Of a DNA stretch of 64,000 nt, positions 8,541 to 15,882 are shown in pieces (the stretch's first letter is position 1; every line of letters starts with the position of its first letter). The stretch covers positions 5,828,001 to 5,892,000 of the forward strand of contig NZ_CP070619.1 in assembly GCF_017068395.1 (NCBI RefSeq), given 5' to 3'. The notes beneath the pieces were generated by a model. The model was given only the letters and a program-made list of their open reading frames with translations. It was not told where the DNA came from and made no database searches. The translations under genes and the position numbers were made by a program. This DNA comes from Rhodococcus pseudokoreensis. Its GTDB lineage: Bacteria; Actinomycetota; Actinomycetes; Mycobacteriales; Mycobacteriaceae.

Positions 8541-9152
8541 TCAGGCGCGGCGCAGCCCGTCGAACGTCAGCTCGACGACGGCGTCGGCGAGGTCGGCGAC
8601 CGTCCCGCCGGTGCGCGGGCGGTACCACTCGATCAGCGAGTTGACCGTGCCGAACACGAGCCGGCTGGTGAGAGCGGGATCGATCCCGGGCCGCAGGTCG
8701 CCCTCCTCCGCCGCCGCGACCACGAGGTCGCTGACGAAGGCGTCGAACTCGCGGCGGCGGGCGAGCGCGCGACGCTCCACGGCGGTGTTGCCCCGGACGC
8801 GCAGCAGGAGCGTGACGTAGGGGAGTTCGGCGGCGAGGACCTCGACACTGCGGCGGACGAGGTACTCGAGGCGGTCGATGTACCGGCCGCTCGTCGCCTT
8901 CTCCTCGGTGGTGACCGCGAAGAGAGCGTTGAGTGCGCGCGACAGCGCCAGTTCGAGGAGCTCCGACTTCCCGGACACATGGTGATAGATCGACGACTTC
9001 GTGATTCCCAGGCGCTGGGCCAGCACCTCCATGCTGGTGCCGTCGTAGCCCTTGTCGTTGAAGACCTTGACGGCCACAGCGAGCAGCGAGTCGAGGTCGT
9101 AGCCGGGGCGTCCGGGCGATCCGGTCTTCCGTGCGGGGCGTGCCGTAGTCAT
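8541..9152 (-). CDS. TetR/AcrR family transcriptional regulator
   Basis: A 203-residue repressor with an N-terminal TetR helix-turn-helix (about residues 20-65, 'AVAVKVFNDKGYDGTSMEVLAQRLGITKSSIYHHVSGKSELL') and a helical ligand domain. The ATG at 9152 is preceded by AAGG, ruling out the longer frame that starts at 9365. It converges on the beta-oxidation operon and diverges from the small gene at 9450. Candidate operators lie in the divergent gap (9212-9225 and 9388-9401). The ligand may be an acyl- or aryl-CoA, by analogy with relatives of this subfamily, but nothing in the sequence proves it. Confidence 0.9.
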   Translation of the reverse strand: MTTARPARKTGSPGRPGYDLDSLLAVAVKVFNDKGYDGTSMEVLAQRLGITKSSIYHHVSGKSELLELALSRALNALFAVTTEEKATSGRYIDRLEYLVRRSVEVLAAELPYVTLLLRVRGNTAVERRALARRREFDAFVSDLVVAAAEEGDLRPGIDPALTSRLVFGTVNSLIEWYRPRTGGTVADLADAVVELTFDGLRRA

Positions 9153-9211
9153 GCGCGCAATCCTTCCAGGTGCAGAACTCCACCGCATCGGTGCGCCGTC
9201 CACAGGAGCCG

Positions 9212-9225
9212 ACCGAAGGTTCGGT
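9212..9225. promoter_or_regulatory. Candidate TetR operator ACCGAA-N2-TTCGGT
   Basis: A perfect 6-bp inverted repeat with a 2-bp centre lies 60 bases upstream of the TetR start. A related element, ACAGAC-N2-GTCGGT (9388-9401, one mismatch), lies 50 bases upstream of the small gene at 9450. The pair fits autoregulation and divergent control by the TetR protein; this is inference from symmetry and position. Confidence 0.4.
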
Positions 9226-9395
9226 TCAGTTGAGAATACCGTGACGAGTCCGGCGGCGGTGAACTGTGGGGTCTCGAGGCTTTTCGCCAAATCTCGTCGG
9301 CGGTGGCCACTCGGGGTGGGCCGATGGCGGGCATCGCGCCGCGAGTGGGTCGGCCCAATCGGCAAGCCCGAGAGTTCGACGTCCGTAACAGACCA

Positions 9396-9432
9396 GTCGG
9401 TATAAACGATCAGGGTGTCAGGTTATACCGAC
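9396..9432. promoter_or_regulatory. 10-bp inverted repeat GTCGGTATAA ... TTATACCGAC
   Basis: Perfect 10-bp arms are separated by 17 bases, ending 17 bases before the start at 9450. The left arm overlaps the candidate TetR element at 9388-9401 and the right arm repeats the ACCGAC half-site. The sequence may be two spaced operator half-sites or a 5'-UTR hairpin. Confidence 0.5.
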
Positions 9433-9449
9433 AATAGGGAGCGGGAACG

Positions 9450-9599
9450 ATGGGTTCGTCTGAGGTCTTCACTGATTTGGTTGCCTGGGGTGCCGAGGGG
9501 TTTCTGAACGGAAATCCGGTTCAGTCGGCAGTGGGTGCGGTGCTGTTCCTGGGCCTGGGGCTCTGGGACCTCGTCACCGGTGCACCGATCGTCATCTGA
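9450..9599 (+). CDS. Small 49-residue amphipathic/hydrophobic protein
   Basis: An ATG at 9450 is preceded by GGGAGCGGGAACG and encodes 49 residues ending at TGA 9597-9599 (MGSSEVFTDLVAWGAEGFLN..., hydrophobic end 'VLFLGLGLWDLVTGAPIVI'). It has no signal peptide and one possible membrane segment near residues 25-48. The length and character recall the very short cell-wall porins of Corynebacteriales such as PorA/PorH, but no sequence match is claimed. The good ribosome site and the inverted repeat just upstream support a real gene. It is too short for most gene finders. Confidence 0.45.
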   Translation: MGSSEVFTDLVAWGAEGFLNGNPVQSAVGAVLFLGLGLWDLVTGAPIVI

Positions 9600-9686
9600 A
9601 CCGGCCGGGCCTGCGGTACCTGCCAGAGGATGTCCATCCGGGCCTGGCCACTCGACGCCAGACATACTGCTACTGAAAGGATCTCA

Positions 9687-10067
9687 ATGAGAAGCGCAAC
9701 TATCGCTGCGGCACGCATCACGACCGCCGCCGTATCGGGGCTGGCCTTCGCAGCGATCATCGGCTCCGGCACCGCCCAGGCGGCGCCCCAGGACTGCGTC
9801 ATTCAGCGGGATGCCTTCAGCGCGACGGCGACCTGCCATGACACCGATGCGCCCCCTGGCAGGGAGTACGCGCTGATCGTCGACTGTTGGGGCCTCCACG
9901 GAATCCCCAACGCCTTTCCGTTCTATGCAATCGGGCCATTCAGCCAGTCCAGTCGCTCATTCGCGACGACCGGTCAAGCCACTGGTTCTTGTAGCACGAA
10001 TTGGGGTGCCCCCTCCTTGGATGCGGGCGTAGTCACCGACGCCCACGTGGAGATCTACCGCCAGTAG
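9687..10067 (+). CDS. Secreted small cysteine-containing protein, function unknown
   Basis: From ATG 9687, preceded by GAAAGG, this encodes 126 residues. The first 31 or so form a signal peptide ending in 'GTAQA-AP', a good signal peptidase I site. The mature part (about 95 residues) has cysteines in 'QDCVIQ', 'ATCHD', 'VDCWG' and 'GSCSTN', enough for two disulfides. The longer frame from 9630 would bury the signal peptide. It is similar in type to short exported actinobacterial proteins of unknown role; the family was not recognised. Confidence 0.7.
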   Translation: MRSATIAAARITTAAVSGLAFAAIIGSGTAQAAPQDCVIQRDAFSATATCHDTDAPPGREYALIVDCWGLHGIPNAFPFYAIGPFSQSSRSFATTGQATGSCSTNWGAPSLDAGVVTDAHVEIYRQ

Positions 10068-10258
10068 CAGGTGCCAGGGACGCGACCGCGTGTCCGCCGA
10101 TGCGCGGAAACAATATTCGAGGAACCTTCGTCGTCGGCTGGCAGGCCGTGCGGCGGGGTGCCGGGGAGGTAGCGCGATCAAGTCGTGTCGTTCCTCGCCG
10201 GTCTGGCGCGGTGGGTGAACCGGGCAGATTCTCTCCGTGAATGGCGGCGTCACCCGGC

Positions 10259-11209
10259 TCATCGACCCAGCGCCTGGGTGCGGCCTTCCTTTCGTGCCTT
10301 CGCGAGGCCGCGGCGGGCCATGAATCCGTTGGCCAGGAGCAGGACCGTCTTGTTCGGCGGCGCAGTGAACCCGCCCTGCGTGTGCGGTGCGTACACCGCC
10401 TCGGTGCCGGTGACCTCGATCCAGCCGGTGTTCTGACGGGACTCGAGGCCGACGAGCTGGGGCCGGTACGCGTGGGCGAGCAGGCCGGCGCGGCGACCGC
10501 CCTGCGGCACCCCGGCAGGGACCCTCAGACGCACACCCTCGTGGCTCGCCGAGTTCACATCGACGGGCACGACGGTCGGATAGCCGTCCGCCTCGCGGTA
10601 GGCGAGCAGCACGTGCGGCAGTTTCCGGGCGCGCTGACCGGTCTTCACTGCATCCACCCGTGGTCCGGTGCCCTTCTTCGGCGGCTTCTGTGGCGCCGCG
10701 TCGGCGTCGGGGAGCGGTGCGCCGTACACCTCGGGCTCGCCTGTTATGCGCAGGTCGGGCCAGGCGGTCACCCGTGTCACCGCGACCGTCACCAGTACCC
10801 GGTCGGTGTAGTACGCGCTGAGCCAGCGGTCCCAGAATCGGCCACGCCGCGGCGCTCCCACGTAGGGGGCCGAGCGCTCGCCGAGTGCGTCGAGGAGGTC
10901 CCGGTCGGGGCTGGGATCGAACGTCGCGTCACCCTGCACGAGCACGTAGCGCCGGCTGGTGCAGTCGCCGACTCCGTGCTCGCGTGCATGGAAGGCGAGT
11001 GCCACCCGCGGTTCCGCCTTGATGCGCTCGAGCTTGCGGCCGAAACCCAGCGAGGTGGTGAATCCGACGGTGCCCTGCTCGCGATCGCGCAGCCCGAAGG
11101 GCGCCACCGCGGCCACCACCGCGCCACCCGCGGGCGTGACGTACGCGAACCCGCTGGTGAGGTCGTCGCGGATGACCTCGTCGACGTCGTCCGACCAGGT
11201 GACCGGCAT
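10259..11209 (-). CDS. Pyridoxamine 5'-phosphate oxidase-like split-barrel protein
   Basis: A 316-residue protein. The N-terminal half ('SDDVDEVIRDDLTSGFAYVTPAGGAVVAAVAPFGLRD...VGFTTSLGFGRKLERIKAEPRVALAFH') has the pattern of FMN-binding split-barrel proteins, where a flavin- or F420-dependent reductase site is formed at the dimer interface. The second half ('LPHVLLAYREADGYPTVVPV') looks like a repeat of the same fold. No catalytic role can be assigned. It is divergent from the acyl-CoA dehydrogenase at 11363, and the shared 150-base region carries the first TGAA-N6-TTCA site. Confidence 0.65.
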   Translation of the reverse strand: MPVTWSDDVDEVIRDDLTSGFAYVTPAGGAVVAAVAPFGLRDREQGTVGFTTSLGFGRKLERIKAEPRVALAFHAREHGVGDCTSRRYVLVQGDATFDPSPDRDLLDALGERSAPYVGAPRRGRFWDRWLSAYYTDRVLVTVAVTRVTAWPDLRITGEPEVYGAPLPDADAAPQKPPKKGTGPRVDAVKTGQRARKLPHVLLAYREADGYPTVVPVDVNSASHEGVRLRVPAGVPQGGRRAGLLAHAYRPQLVGLESRQNTGWIEVTGTEAVYAPHTQGGFTAPPNKTVLLLANGFMARRGLAKARKEGRTQALGR

Positions 11210-11282
11210 GTCCCGAGCCTACCCAGGCGACCTGTCGCCGGACCAGACCTTTGCGCTCCCCGAGGGTTGACGCCTCCACCGA

Positions 11283-11300
11283 AATGAATAATGCTTCATT
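11283..11300. promoter_or_regulatory. Candidate TetR operator 1 (TGAA-N6-TTCA)
   Basis: AATGAA and TTCATT flank six bases (TAATGC) 62 bases upstream of the first gene of the alicyclic acid operon. The core TGAA-N6-TTCA recurs at 12544 and 17066. The pattern resembles the operator of Bacillus FadR, another TetR protein of acyl-CoA metabolism. Confidence 0.55.
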
Positions 11301-11362
11301 TGTTGTGAGCAGTCGCTCAAATCTAATGATCATGCATTCACTGCGGCATCGAGGAGCATTCC

Positions 11363-12514
11363 ATGGACCTGACACTGACCGAGGAGCAGAAGGAGTTCCG
11401 GCAGCTGGCCCGCGACTTCCTGAACAAGGAGGTCGTCCCGCACCGCGCCGAATGGGACCGCGCCGAATCGGTGGACACCGCGATCGTCGGGAAACTCGCC
11501 GACATCGGCTTCTTCGGCATGACCATTCCCGAGGAATACGGCGGGCTGGGCGGCGACTACATCACGTACTGCCTCGGGATGGAGGAACTCGGCCGGGCGG
11601 ATTCCGCGGTCCGGGGCATCGTGTCGGTGTCGATGGGACTGGTGGGGAAGGTGATCCTCTCGCACGGCACCGAGGAGCAGAAGCACGAATGGCTGCCCCG
11701 CATCGCGTCCGGTGAGGCGCTCGCCTGTTTCGGGCTCACCGAGCCCGACAACGGGTCCGACCCCGGAAACCTGAAGACCAAGGCGGTGCGCAGCGGCGAC
11801 GAGTACGTCATCAACGGTTCCAAGATCTTCATCACCAACGGCACGTGGGCCAAGGTGTGCCTGGTGTTCGCGCGCACCGGAGGTCCGGGGCCCAAGGGTG
11901 TTTCGGCCTTCCTGGTCCCGACGGACACCCCCGGCTTCGAATCCCGCGAGATCCACGGGAAGCTCGGACTCCGCGGGCAGGCGACTGCCGAGTTGTCGTT
12001 CACCGACGTGCGGGTGCCTGCGAGTTGCCTCCTCGGATCGGAGGGGCAGGGCTTCTCCATCGCGATGCACTCGCTGGACAAGGGCCGCGTCTCGGTGGGC
12101 GCCGGATGCGTGGGGATCATCCAGGGCTGCCTCGACGCGGCCGTCGACTACGCCCGCGAGCGCACGCAGTTCGACCGTCCGCTCGCGTCGTTCCAACTCG
12201 TGCAGGACCTGATCGCCGACATGTCCGTCGACGCCGACGCCGGGCGGCTGCTCACCTGGCGGGCGGCCGACCTGATCGAGCGCGGGGAGCCGTTCGGGAC
12301 GGCCGCGTCGAAGGCGAAGTACTTCTGCAGTGAGGCCGCGGTTCGTGCCGCCAACAATGCGATCCAGCTGTTCGGCGGGTACGGCTACGTCGACGAGTAC
12401 CCCGTCGCCAAGTACATGCGCGATGCGCGGGTGATGACGCTGTACGAGGGCACGAGCCAGATCCAGAAGTTGCTGATCGGCCGGGCGGAGACCGGGATCA
12501 GCGCCTTCCTCTAG
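11363..12514 (+). CDS. Acyl-CoA dehydrogenase (alicyclic acid operon)
   Basis: A 383-residue acyl-CoA dehydrogenase with 'CFGLTEPDNGSDPGNLKTKAV' (FAD/substrate loop) and 'GGYGYVDEYPVAKYMRDARVMTLYEGTSQIQ'. The glutamate of YEGT near residue 370 is the usual catalytic base, unlike the two other dehydrogenases at 4310 and 15883. GAGGAG precedes ATG 11363. It heads the operon with BadI/BadH/AliA-like genes, so it probably oxidises cyclohexanecarboxyl-CoA or cyclohexene-carboxyl-CoA. Which of the two dehydrogenases does which step cannot be read from sequence. Confidence 0.9.
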   Translation: MDLTLTEEQKEFRQLARDFLNKEVVPHRAEWDRAESVDTAIVGKLADIGFFGMTIPEEYGGLGGDYITYCLGMEELGRADSAVRGIVSVSMGLVGKVILSHGTEEQKHEWLPRIASGEALACFGLTEPDNGSDPGNLKTKAVRSGDEYVINGSKIFITNGTWAKVCLVFARTGGPGPKGVSAFLVPTDTPGFESREIHGKLGLRGQATAELSFTDVRVPASCLLGSEGQGFSIAMHSLDKGRVSVGAGCVGIIQGCLDAAVDYARERTQFDRPLASFQLVQDLIADMSVDADAGRLLTWRAADLIERGEPFGTAASKAKYFCSEAAVRAANNAIQLFGGYGYVDEYPVAKYMRDARVMTLYEGTSQIQKLLIGRAETGISAFL

Positions 12515-12543
12515 CGGTCGTGACCCTTGACACACTCCGGGTG

Positions 12544-12557
12544 TGAATGTACGTTCA
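12544..12557. promoter_or_regulatory. Candidate TetR operator 2 (TGAA-N6-TTCA)
   Basis: TGAATGTACGTTCA lies 85 bases before the GTG start of the BadI-like gene and within the 114-base gap after the dehydrogenase. It shares the TGAA-N6-TTCA core with the sites at 11283 and 17065, suggesting that the badI-badH-aliA part has its own regulated promoter. Confidence 0.55.
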
Positions 12558-12628
12558 TTCTTATCGAATACTGGTTCACAACGTTTGAACCGAAACTCAT
12601 CACAGCCTTTTCCGAGGAAGGAATCACC

Positions 12629-13423
12629 GTGACCGTTTACGAAGACATCACCTACGAGGTCGACGGCCCGGCGGCGATCGTCACGATCAACCGCCCAGCC
12701 CGCTACAACGCATTTCGCGGTAAGACCGTCGAGGAACTGATCAAGGCGTTCCGCTCGGCGTGGGCCGACGACGCGGTGCAGGCGATCATCCTCACCGGAG
12801 CGGGGGAGAAGGCGTTCTGCACGGGCGGCGACGTGAAACAGCGGGCGGAGACCGGCGACTACGGCCCCACCGAGAGCGGCATGTTCGAGATCGGCAACCT
12901 GCACAAACTCATCCGCGACGTCCCCAAGCCCGTCATCGCGGCGGTCAACGGCATCGCCGTCGGCGGCGGCCACGTGCTCCACGTTCTCTGCGACCTCACC
13001 ATCGCGTCCGAGACCGCGAAGTTCGGCCAGGCGGGACCGCGGGTGGGCTCCTTCGACGCGGGCTTCGGCTCGGCGTTCCTGGCGCGCGTCGTCGGTGAGA
13101 AGCGGGCCCGCGAGATCTGGTACCTCTGCCGTCAGTACGACGCCGTCACCGCCGAACGCTGGGGCCTGGTCAACTGGGTCGTCCCCGCCGACCGGTTGCT
13201 CGACGAGGCGAAGGCCGTCGCCGCGGAGATCGCGGAGAAGAGCCCCACCACCCTGCGTTTCCTGAAGCAGTCGTTCAACGCCGACACCGACCACCAGGCC
13301 GGACTGAGCAACCTCGCGATGTCTGCGCTCGACCTGTTCACGCATTCACCCGAGGGGCTCGAGGGGGCGACGGCGTTCGCGGAGAAGCGCAAGCCCGAGT
13401 TCAACAAGTACGTGAACGCCTGA
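12629..13423 (+). CDS. badI: 2-ketocyclohexanecarboxyl-CoA hydrolase (BadI-like)
   Basis: A 264-residue crotonase-fold protein. It follows Rhodopseudomonas BadI closely along its length: 'INRPARYNAFRGKTVEELIKA', 'FCTGGD', 'IRDVPKPVIAAVNGIAVGGGHVL', 'FGQAGPRVGSFDAGFGSAFLARVVGEKRAREIWYLCRQYD', and the terminal 'EKRKPEFNKY'. BadI opens the ring of 2-ketocyclohexanecarboxyl-CoA to give pimeloyl-CoA and is related to MenB. The GTG start follows GAGGAAGGA; the longer upstream frame lacks a ribosome site. The neighbour BadH-like SDR supplies its substrate. Assignment is from remembered family sequence and context, not from an alignment run. Confidence 0.85.
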   Translation: MTVYEDITYEVDGPAAIVTINRPARYNAFRGKTVEELIKAFRSAWADDAVQAIILTGAGEKAFCTGGDVKQRAETGDYGPTESGMFEIGNLHKLIRDVPKPVIAAVNGIAVGGGHVLHVLCDLTIASETAKFGQAGPRVGSFDAGFGSAFLARVVGEKRAREIWYLCRQYDAVTAERWGLVNWVVPADRLLDEAKAVAAEIAEKSPTTLRFLKQSFNADTDHQAGLSNLAMSALDLFTHSPEGLEGATAFAEKRKPEFNKYVNA

Positions 13424-13452
13424 GTCCGACACACACGGGAAGGAGAAACACC

Positions 13453-14187
13453 ATGAGTAACAACATCGCAGTGGTCACGGGCGCAGGATCCGGCATCGGC
13501 CGCGCCATCGCGCTCGCGCTCGCCGAGCAGGGCGACCGGGTGGTCGTCGCCGACCTCGACCTGCAGGCCGCGGAGAAGACCGCGGCCGAGAGGCCCGACC
13601 GGCTCTTTCCGATGACCGTCGACGTCGCCGACCGGACGCAGGTCGACGCCTTGCGTGACCGGGTGACGGCCGAGGTGGGGGTCGCGAACATCCTCGTCAA
13701 CGCGGCGGGATGGGACCGCACCGACCAGTTCCTCAACGCCACCACCGAATTCGCCGAGAAGGTCGTCGCCATCAACTACCTCGGCCCTGTACACATGTGC
13801 AGTGCCTTCCTCCCCGGCATGGTAGAGGCGGGTGGCGGTGGGCGGGTCATCAACCTCGCGAGCGATGCCGGCCGTGTCGGCAGCGCGGGGGAGAGCATCT
13901 ACGCGGGTGCGAAGGGCGGCGTGATCGCCCTGTCGAAGTCGCTGGCCCGGGAGATGGCCCGGCACAGGATCAACGTCAACTGCGTGTGCCCCGGCCCGAC
14001 CGACACACCGCTGTTCCAGGCGCAGGCGGAGAAGCTGAAAGAGGCTCTGGTCAAAGCTATTCCGTTCCGCAGGCTCGCGCGCCCGGAAGAGGTTGCGGCG
14101 CCGGTCGTGTTCTTCGCGTCCGAATCCGCGTCGTTCATCACCGGCCAGGTGATCAGCGTCAGCGGTGGCCTCACCATGGCCGGCTGA
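13453..14187 (+). CDS. badH: 2-hydroxycyclohexanecarboxyl-CoA dehydrogenase (BadH-like SDR)
   Basis: A 244-residue short-chain dehydrogenase. 'TGAGSGIGRAIA' binds NAD, 'NLASDAGRVGSAGESIYAGAKGGVIALSKSLAREMA' holds the Ser-Tyr-Lys site, and 'VVFFASESASFITGQVISVSGGLTMAG' is a close match to the BadH C-terminus. It would oxidise the 2-hydroxy intermediate to the 2-keto acyl-CoA that the adjacent BadI-like hydrolase cleaves. GGAAGGAGA precedes ATG 13453. Order badI-badH-ligase-dehydrogenase matches the gene set used for cyclohexanecarboxylate in Rhodopseudomonas, although the order differs. Confidence 0.85.
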   Translation: MSNNIAVVTGAGSGIGRAIALALAEQGDRVVVADLDLQAAEKTAAERPDRLFPMTVDVADRTQVDALRDRVTAEVGVANILVNAAGWDRTDQFLNATTEFAEKVVAINYLGPVHMCSAFLPGMVEAGGGGRVINLASDAGRVGSAGESIYAGAKGGVIALSKSLAREMARHRINVNCVCPGPTDTPLFQAQAEKLKEALVKAIPFRRLARPEEVAAPVVFFASESASFITGQVISVSGGLTMAG

Positions 14188-14212
14188 CCGGCACCGGGAC
14201 GGAGGACTCATC

Positions 14213-15871
14213 ATGTACGCATACGATGCTCACGCCTATCGTCAGTACTTCGAGCACGACTTCACCTATCTGAACGGCTTCCGGCGCAACACGCACCGGT
14301 ACGCCGATCGACTCGCGATGCAGTCCCCGTCGACCGGCGAGAGCTGGACGTATGCCGAACTCGGCGACCGGGTCGACCGGCTCGCCACCGGACTCGCCCG
14401 CGCGGGTGTGGGTCCCGGTGACGTCGTGGCCTACCAGTTGTTCAACGGCCCGGAGTTCGCCCAGCTGTACCTGGCCGGGCAGGCCTGCGGGGCAGTCGGA
14501 TCGCCGATGAACTTCCGGCTCGCGTCCGGCGAGACGGCGTACATCCTCGACGCGAACCGTCCCACGGTGTTCGTCTACGACACCGAGATCGGCGACATGG
14601 TGCGGGATGCGCTGGCGCGCTCCACCCACAAGCCCGCGCTCGTCGTCGCCGTCGGTCCGGGAGAGCCCCTGCCGGGGAACGGCTTCGAGGTGATCCGGTT
14701 CGACGACCTCGTCGCCGAGTCGGCGTCGCCGCCGGAGGTGACCCGCACGGTGTGGGACGAGACCACCCGGCTGTTCACGTCGGGAACCACCGGCATGCCG
14801 AAGGGCGTCCCGCTCAACAGCATGATCGAGATCTTCAGCGCCCACGACGTGATCATGCACTTCCCGCTGACGGCGGAAGACAAGACGCTGAACATGACGC
14901 CGTGGTTTCACCGCGGTGGGCTGTACTGTGCCGGACCGAATCCCACGTTCTATCTCGGCGCGTCTCTGGTGGCGCTGCGCAGCTTCGACGCCGACCTCAC
15001 GCTCGACCACGTCGAGGAGTACGGGCTGACGTTCCTGATCGGCGCCCCGACCAACCTGGCGATGCTCGCGCGTGCCCAGGAGGAGAAGCCCCGCGACCTG
15101 TCCACCCTGAAGGGCATCGTCACGATGGGTGCGCCCCTCGAGCGGGAGGCGGCGCTGCACTACCAGAAGGTGCTGAATCCGCGCATCTTCAACGGCTACG
15201 GCAGCACCGAAGGTTTCTGGAACACCTTCCTGCGGCCCACCGATCTGCCCGACATGGCCGGGACCGCGGGACGGGCCTGCATCGACGACGACGTCGCCGT
15301 GGTCAAGTTGTTCGACGACCGCCTCGCCGACGCGCACGAGACGGTCGCGAGGGACGGAACCGAGATCGGCGAGGTCGTCGTCCGCTCCCCGAAGGGCGCC
15401 AACGCCTATTTCGATGCCCCGGAGCAGGAGAAGCAGAAGTTCCGGAACGGCTGGCTGCACATCGGCGACCTCGCCACCTGGGACGAGAAGGAGTTCGTGA
15501 CGATCGTCGGACGCAAGGACGACATGCTCCTGTCCGGCGGCGAGAACGTCCATCCCGTGCAGATCGAGGAAGCGCTGAACGAGCATGCGTCGGTGACGGA
15601 TTCGCTCGTCGTCGGTGTTCCGGACGACAAGTGGGGACAGGTCGTCGTCGCGTACGTCGTCGCCACCGCACCGGTCCCGTCCGCCGACGACCTGGACGAC
15701 TTCTGCCGCAGGCACCCCATGCTGTCGCAGTTCAAGCGGCCCCGTGCGTACCGCTTCGTGGAATCCCTGCCCGTGTCGGCGACGGGAAAGAAGCTGCACT
15801 ACAAGGCAACCGACACAGCGCGCAGGGAGTTCGAGAGCGGGGCATTCGTCACCCCCGGCGCCCCCGGATAG
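14213..15871 (+). CDS. aliA: AMP-forming acyl-CoA ligase, probable cyclohexanecarboxylate-CoA ligase
   Basis: A 552-residue member of the adenylate-forming family. The P-loop-like 'TRLFTSGTTGMPKGVPL' is near residue 200, 'NGYGSTEGFWN' near 335, and the hinge 'GWLHIGDLATWDEKEFVTIVGRKDDMLLSGGENVHPVQIEE' near 420-460. The catalytic lysine lies in 'LPVSATGKKLHYK' near the C-terminus. GGAGGA selects ATG 14213. It activates a carboxylic acid with ATP and CoA; the BadH/BadI neighbours point to cyclohexanecarboxylate or a related alicyclic (naphthenic) acid, as for AliA. Confidence 0.85.
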   Translation: MYAYDAHAYRQYFEHDFTYLNGFRRNTHRYADRLAMQSPSTGESWTYAELGDRVDRLATGLARAGVGPGDVVAYQLFNGPEFAQLYLAGQACGAVGSPMNFRLASGETAYILDANRPTVFVYDTEIGDMVRDALARSTHKPALVVAVGPGEPLPGNGFEVIRFDDLVAESASPPEVTRTVWDETTRLFTSGTTGMPKGVPLNSMIEIFSAHDVIMHFPLTAEDKTLNMTPWFHRGGLYCAGPNPTFYLGASLVALRSFDADLTLDHVEEYGLTFLIGAPTNLAMLARAQEEKPRDLSTLKGIVTMGAPLEREAALHYQKVLNPRIFNGYGSTEGFWNTFLRPTDLPDMAGTAGRACIDDDVAVVKLFDDRLADAHETVARDGTEIGEVVVRSPKGANAYFDAPEQEKQKFRNGWLHIGDLATWDEKEFVTIVGRKDDMLLSGGENVHPVQIEEALNEHASVTDSLVVGVPDDKWGQVVVAYVVATAPVPSADDLDDFCRRHPMLSQFKRPRAYRFVESLPVSATGKKLHYKATDTARREFESGAFVTPGAPG

Positions 15872-15882
15872 GAGAGAGCACC

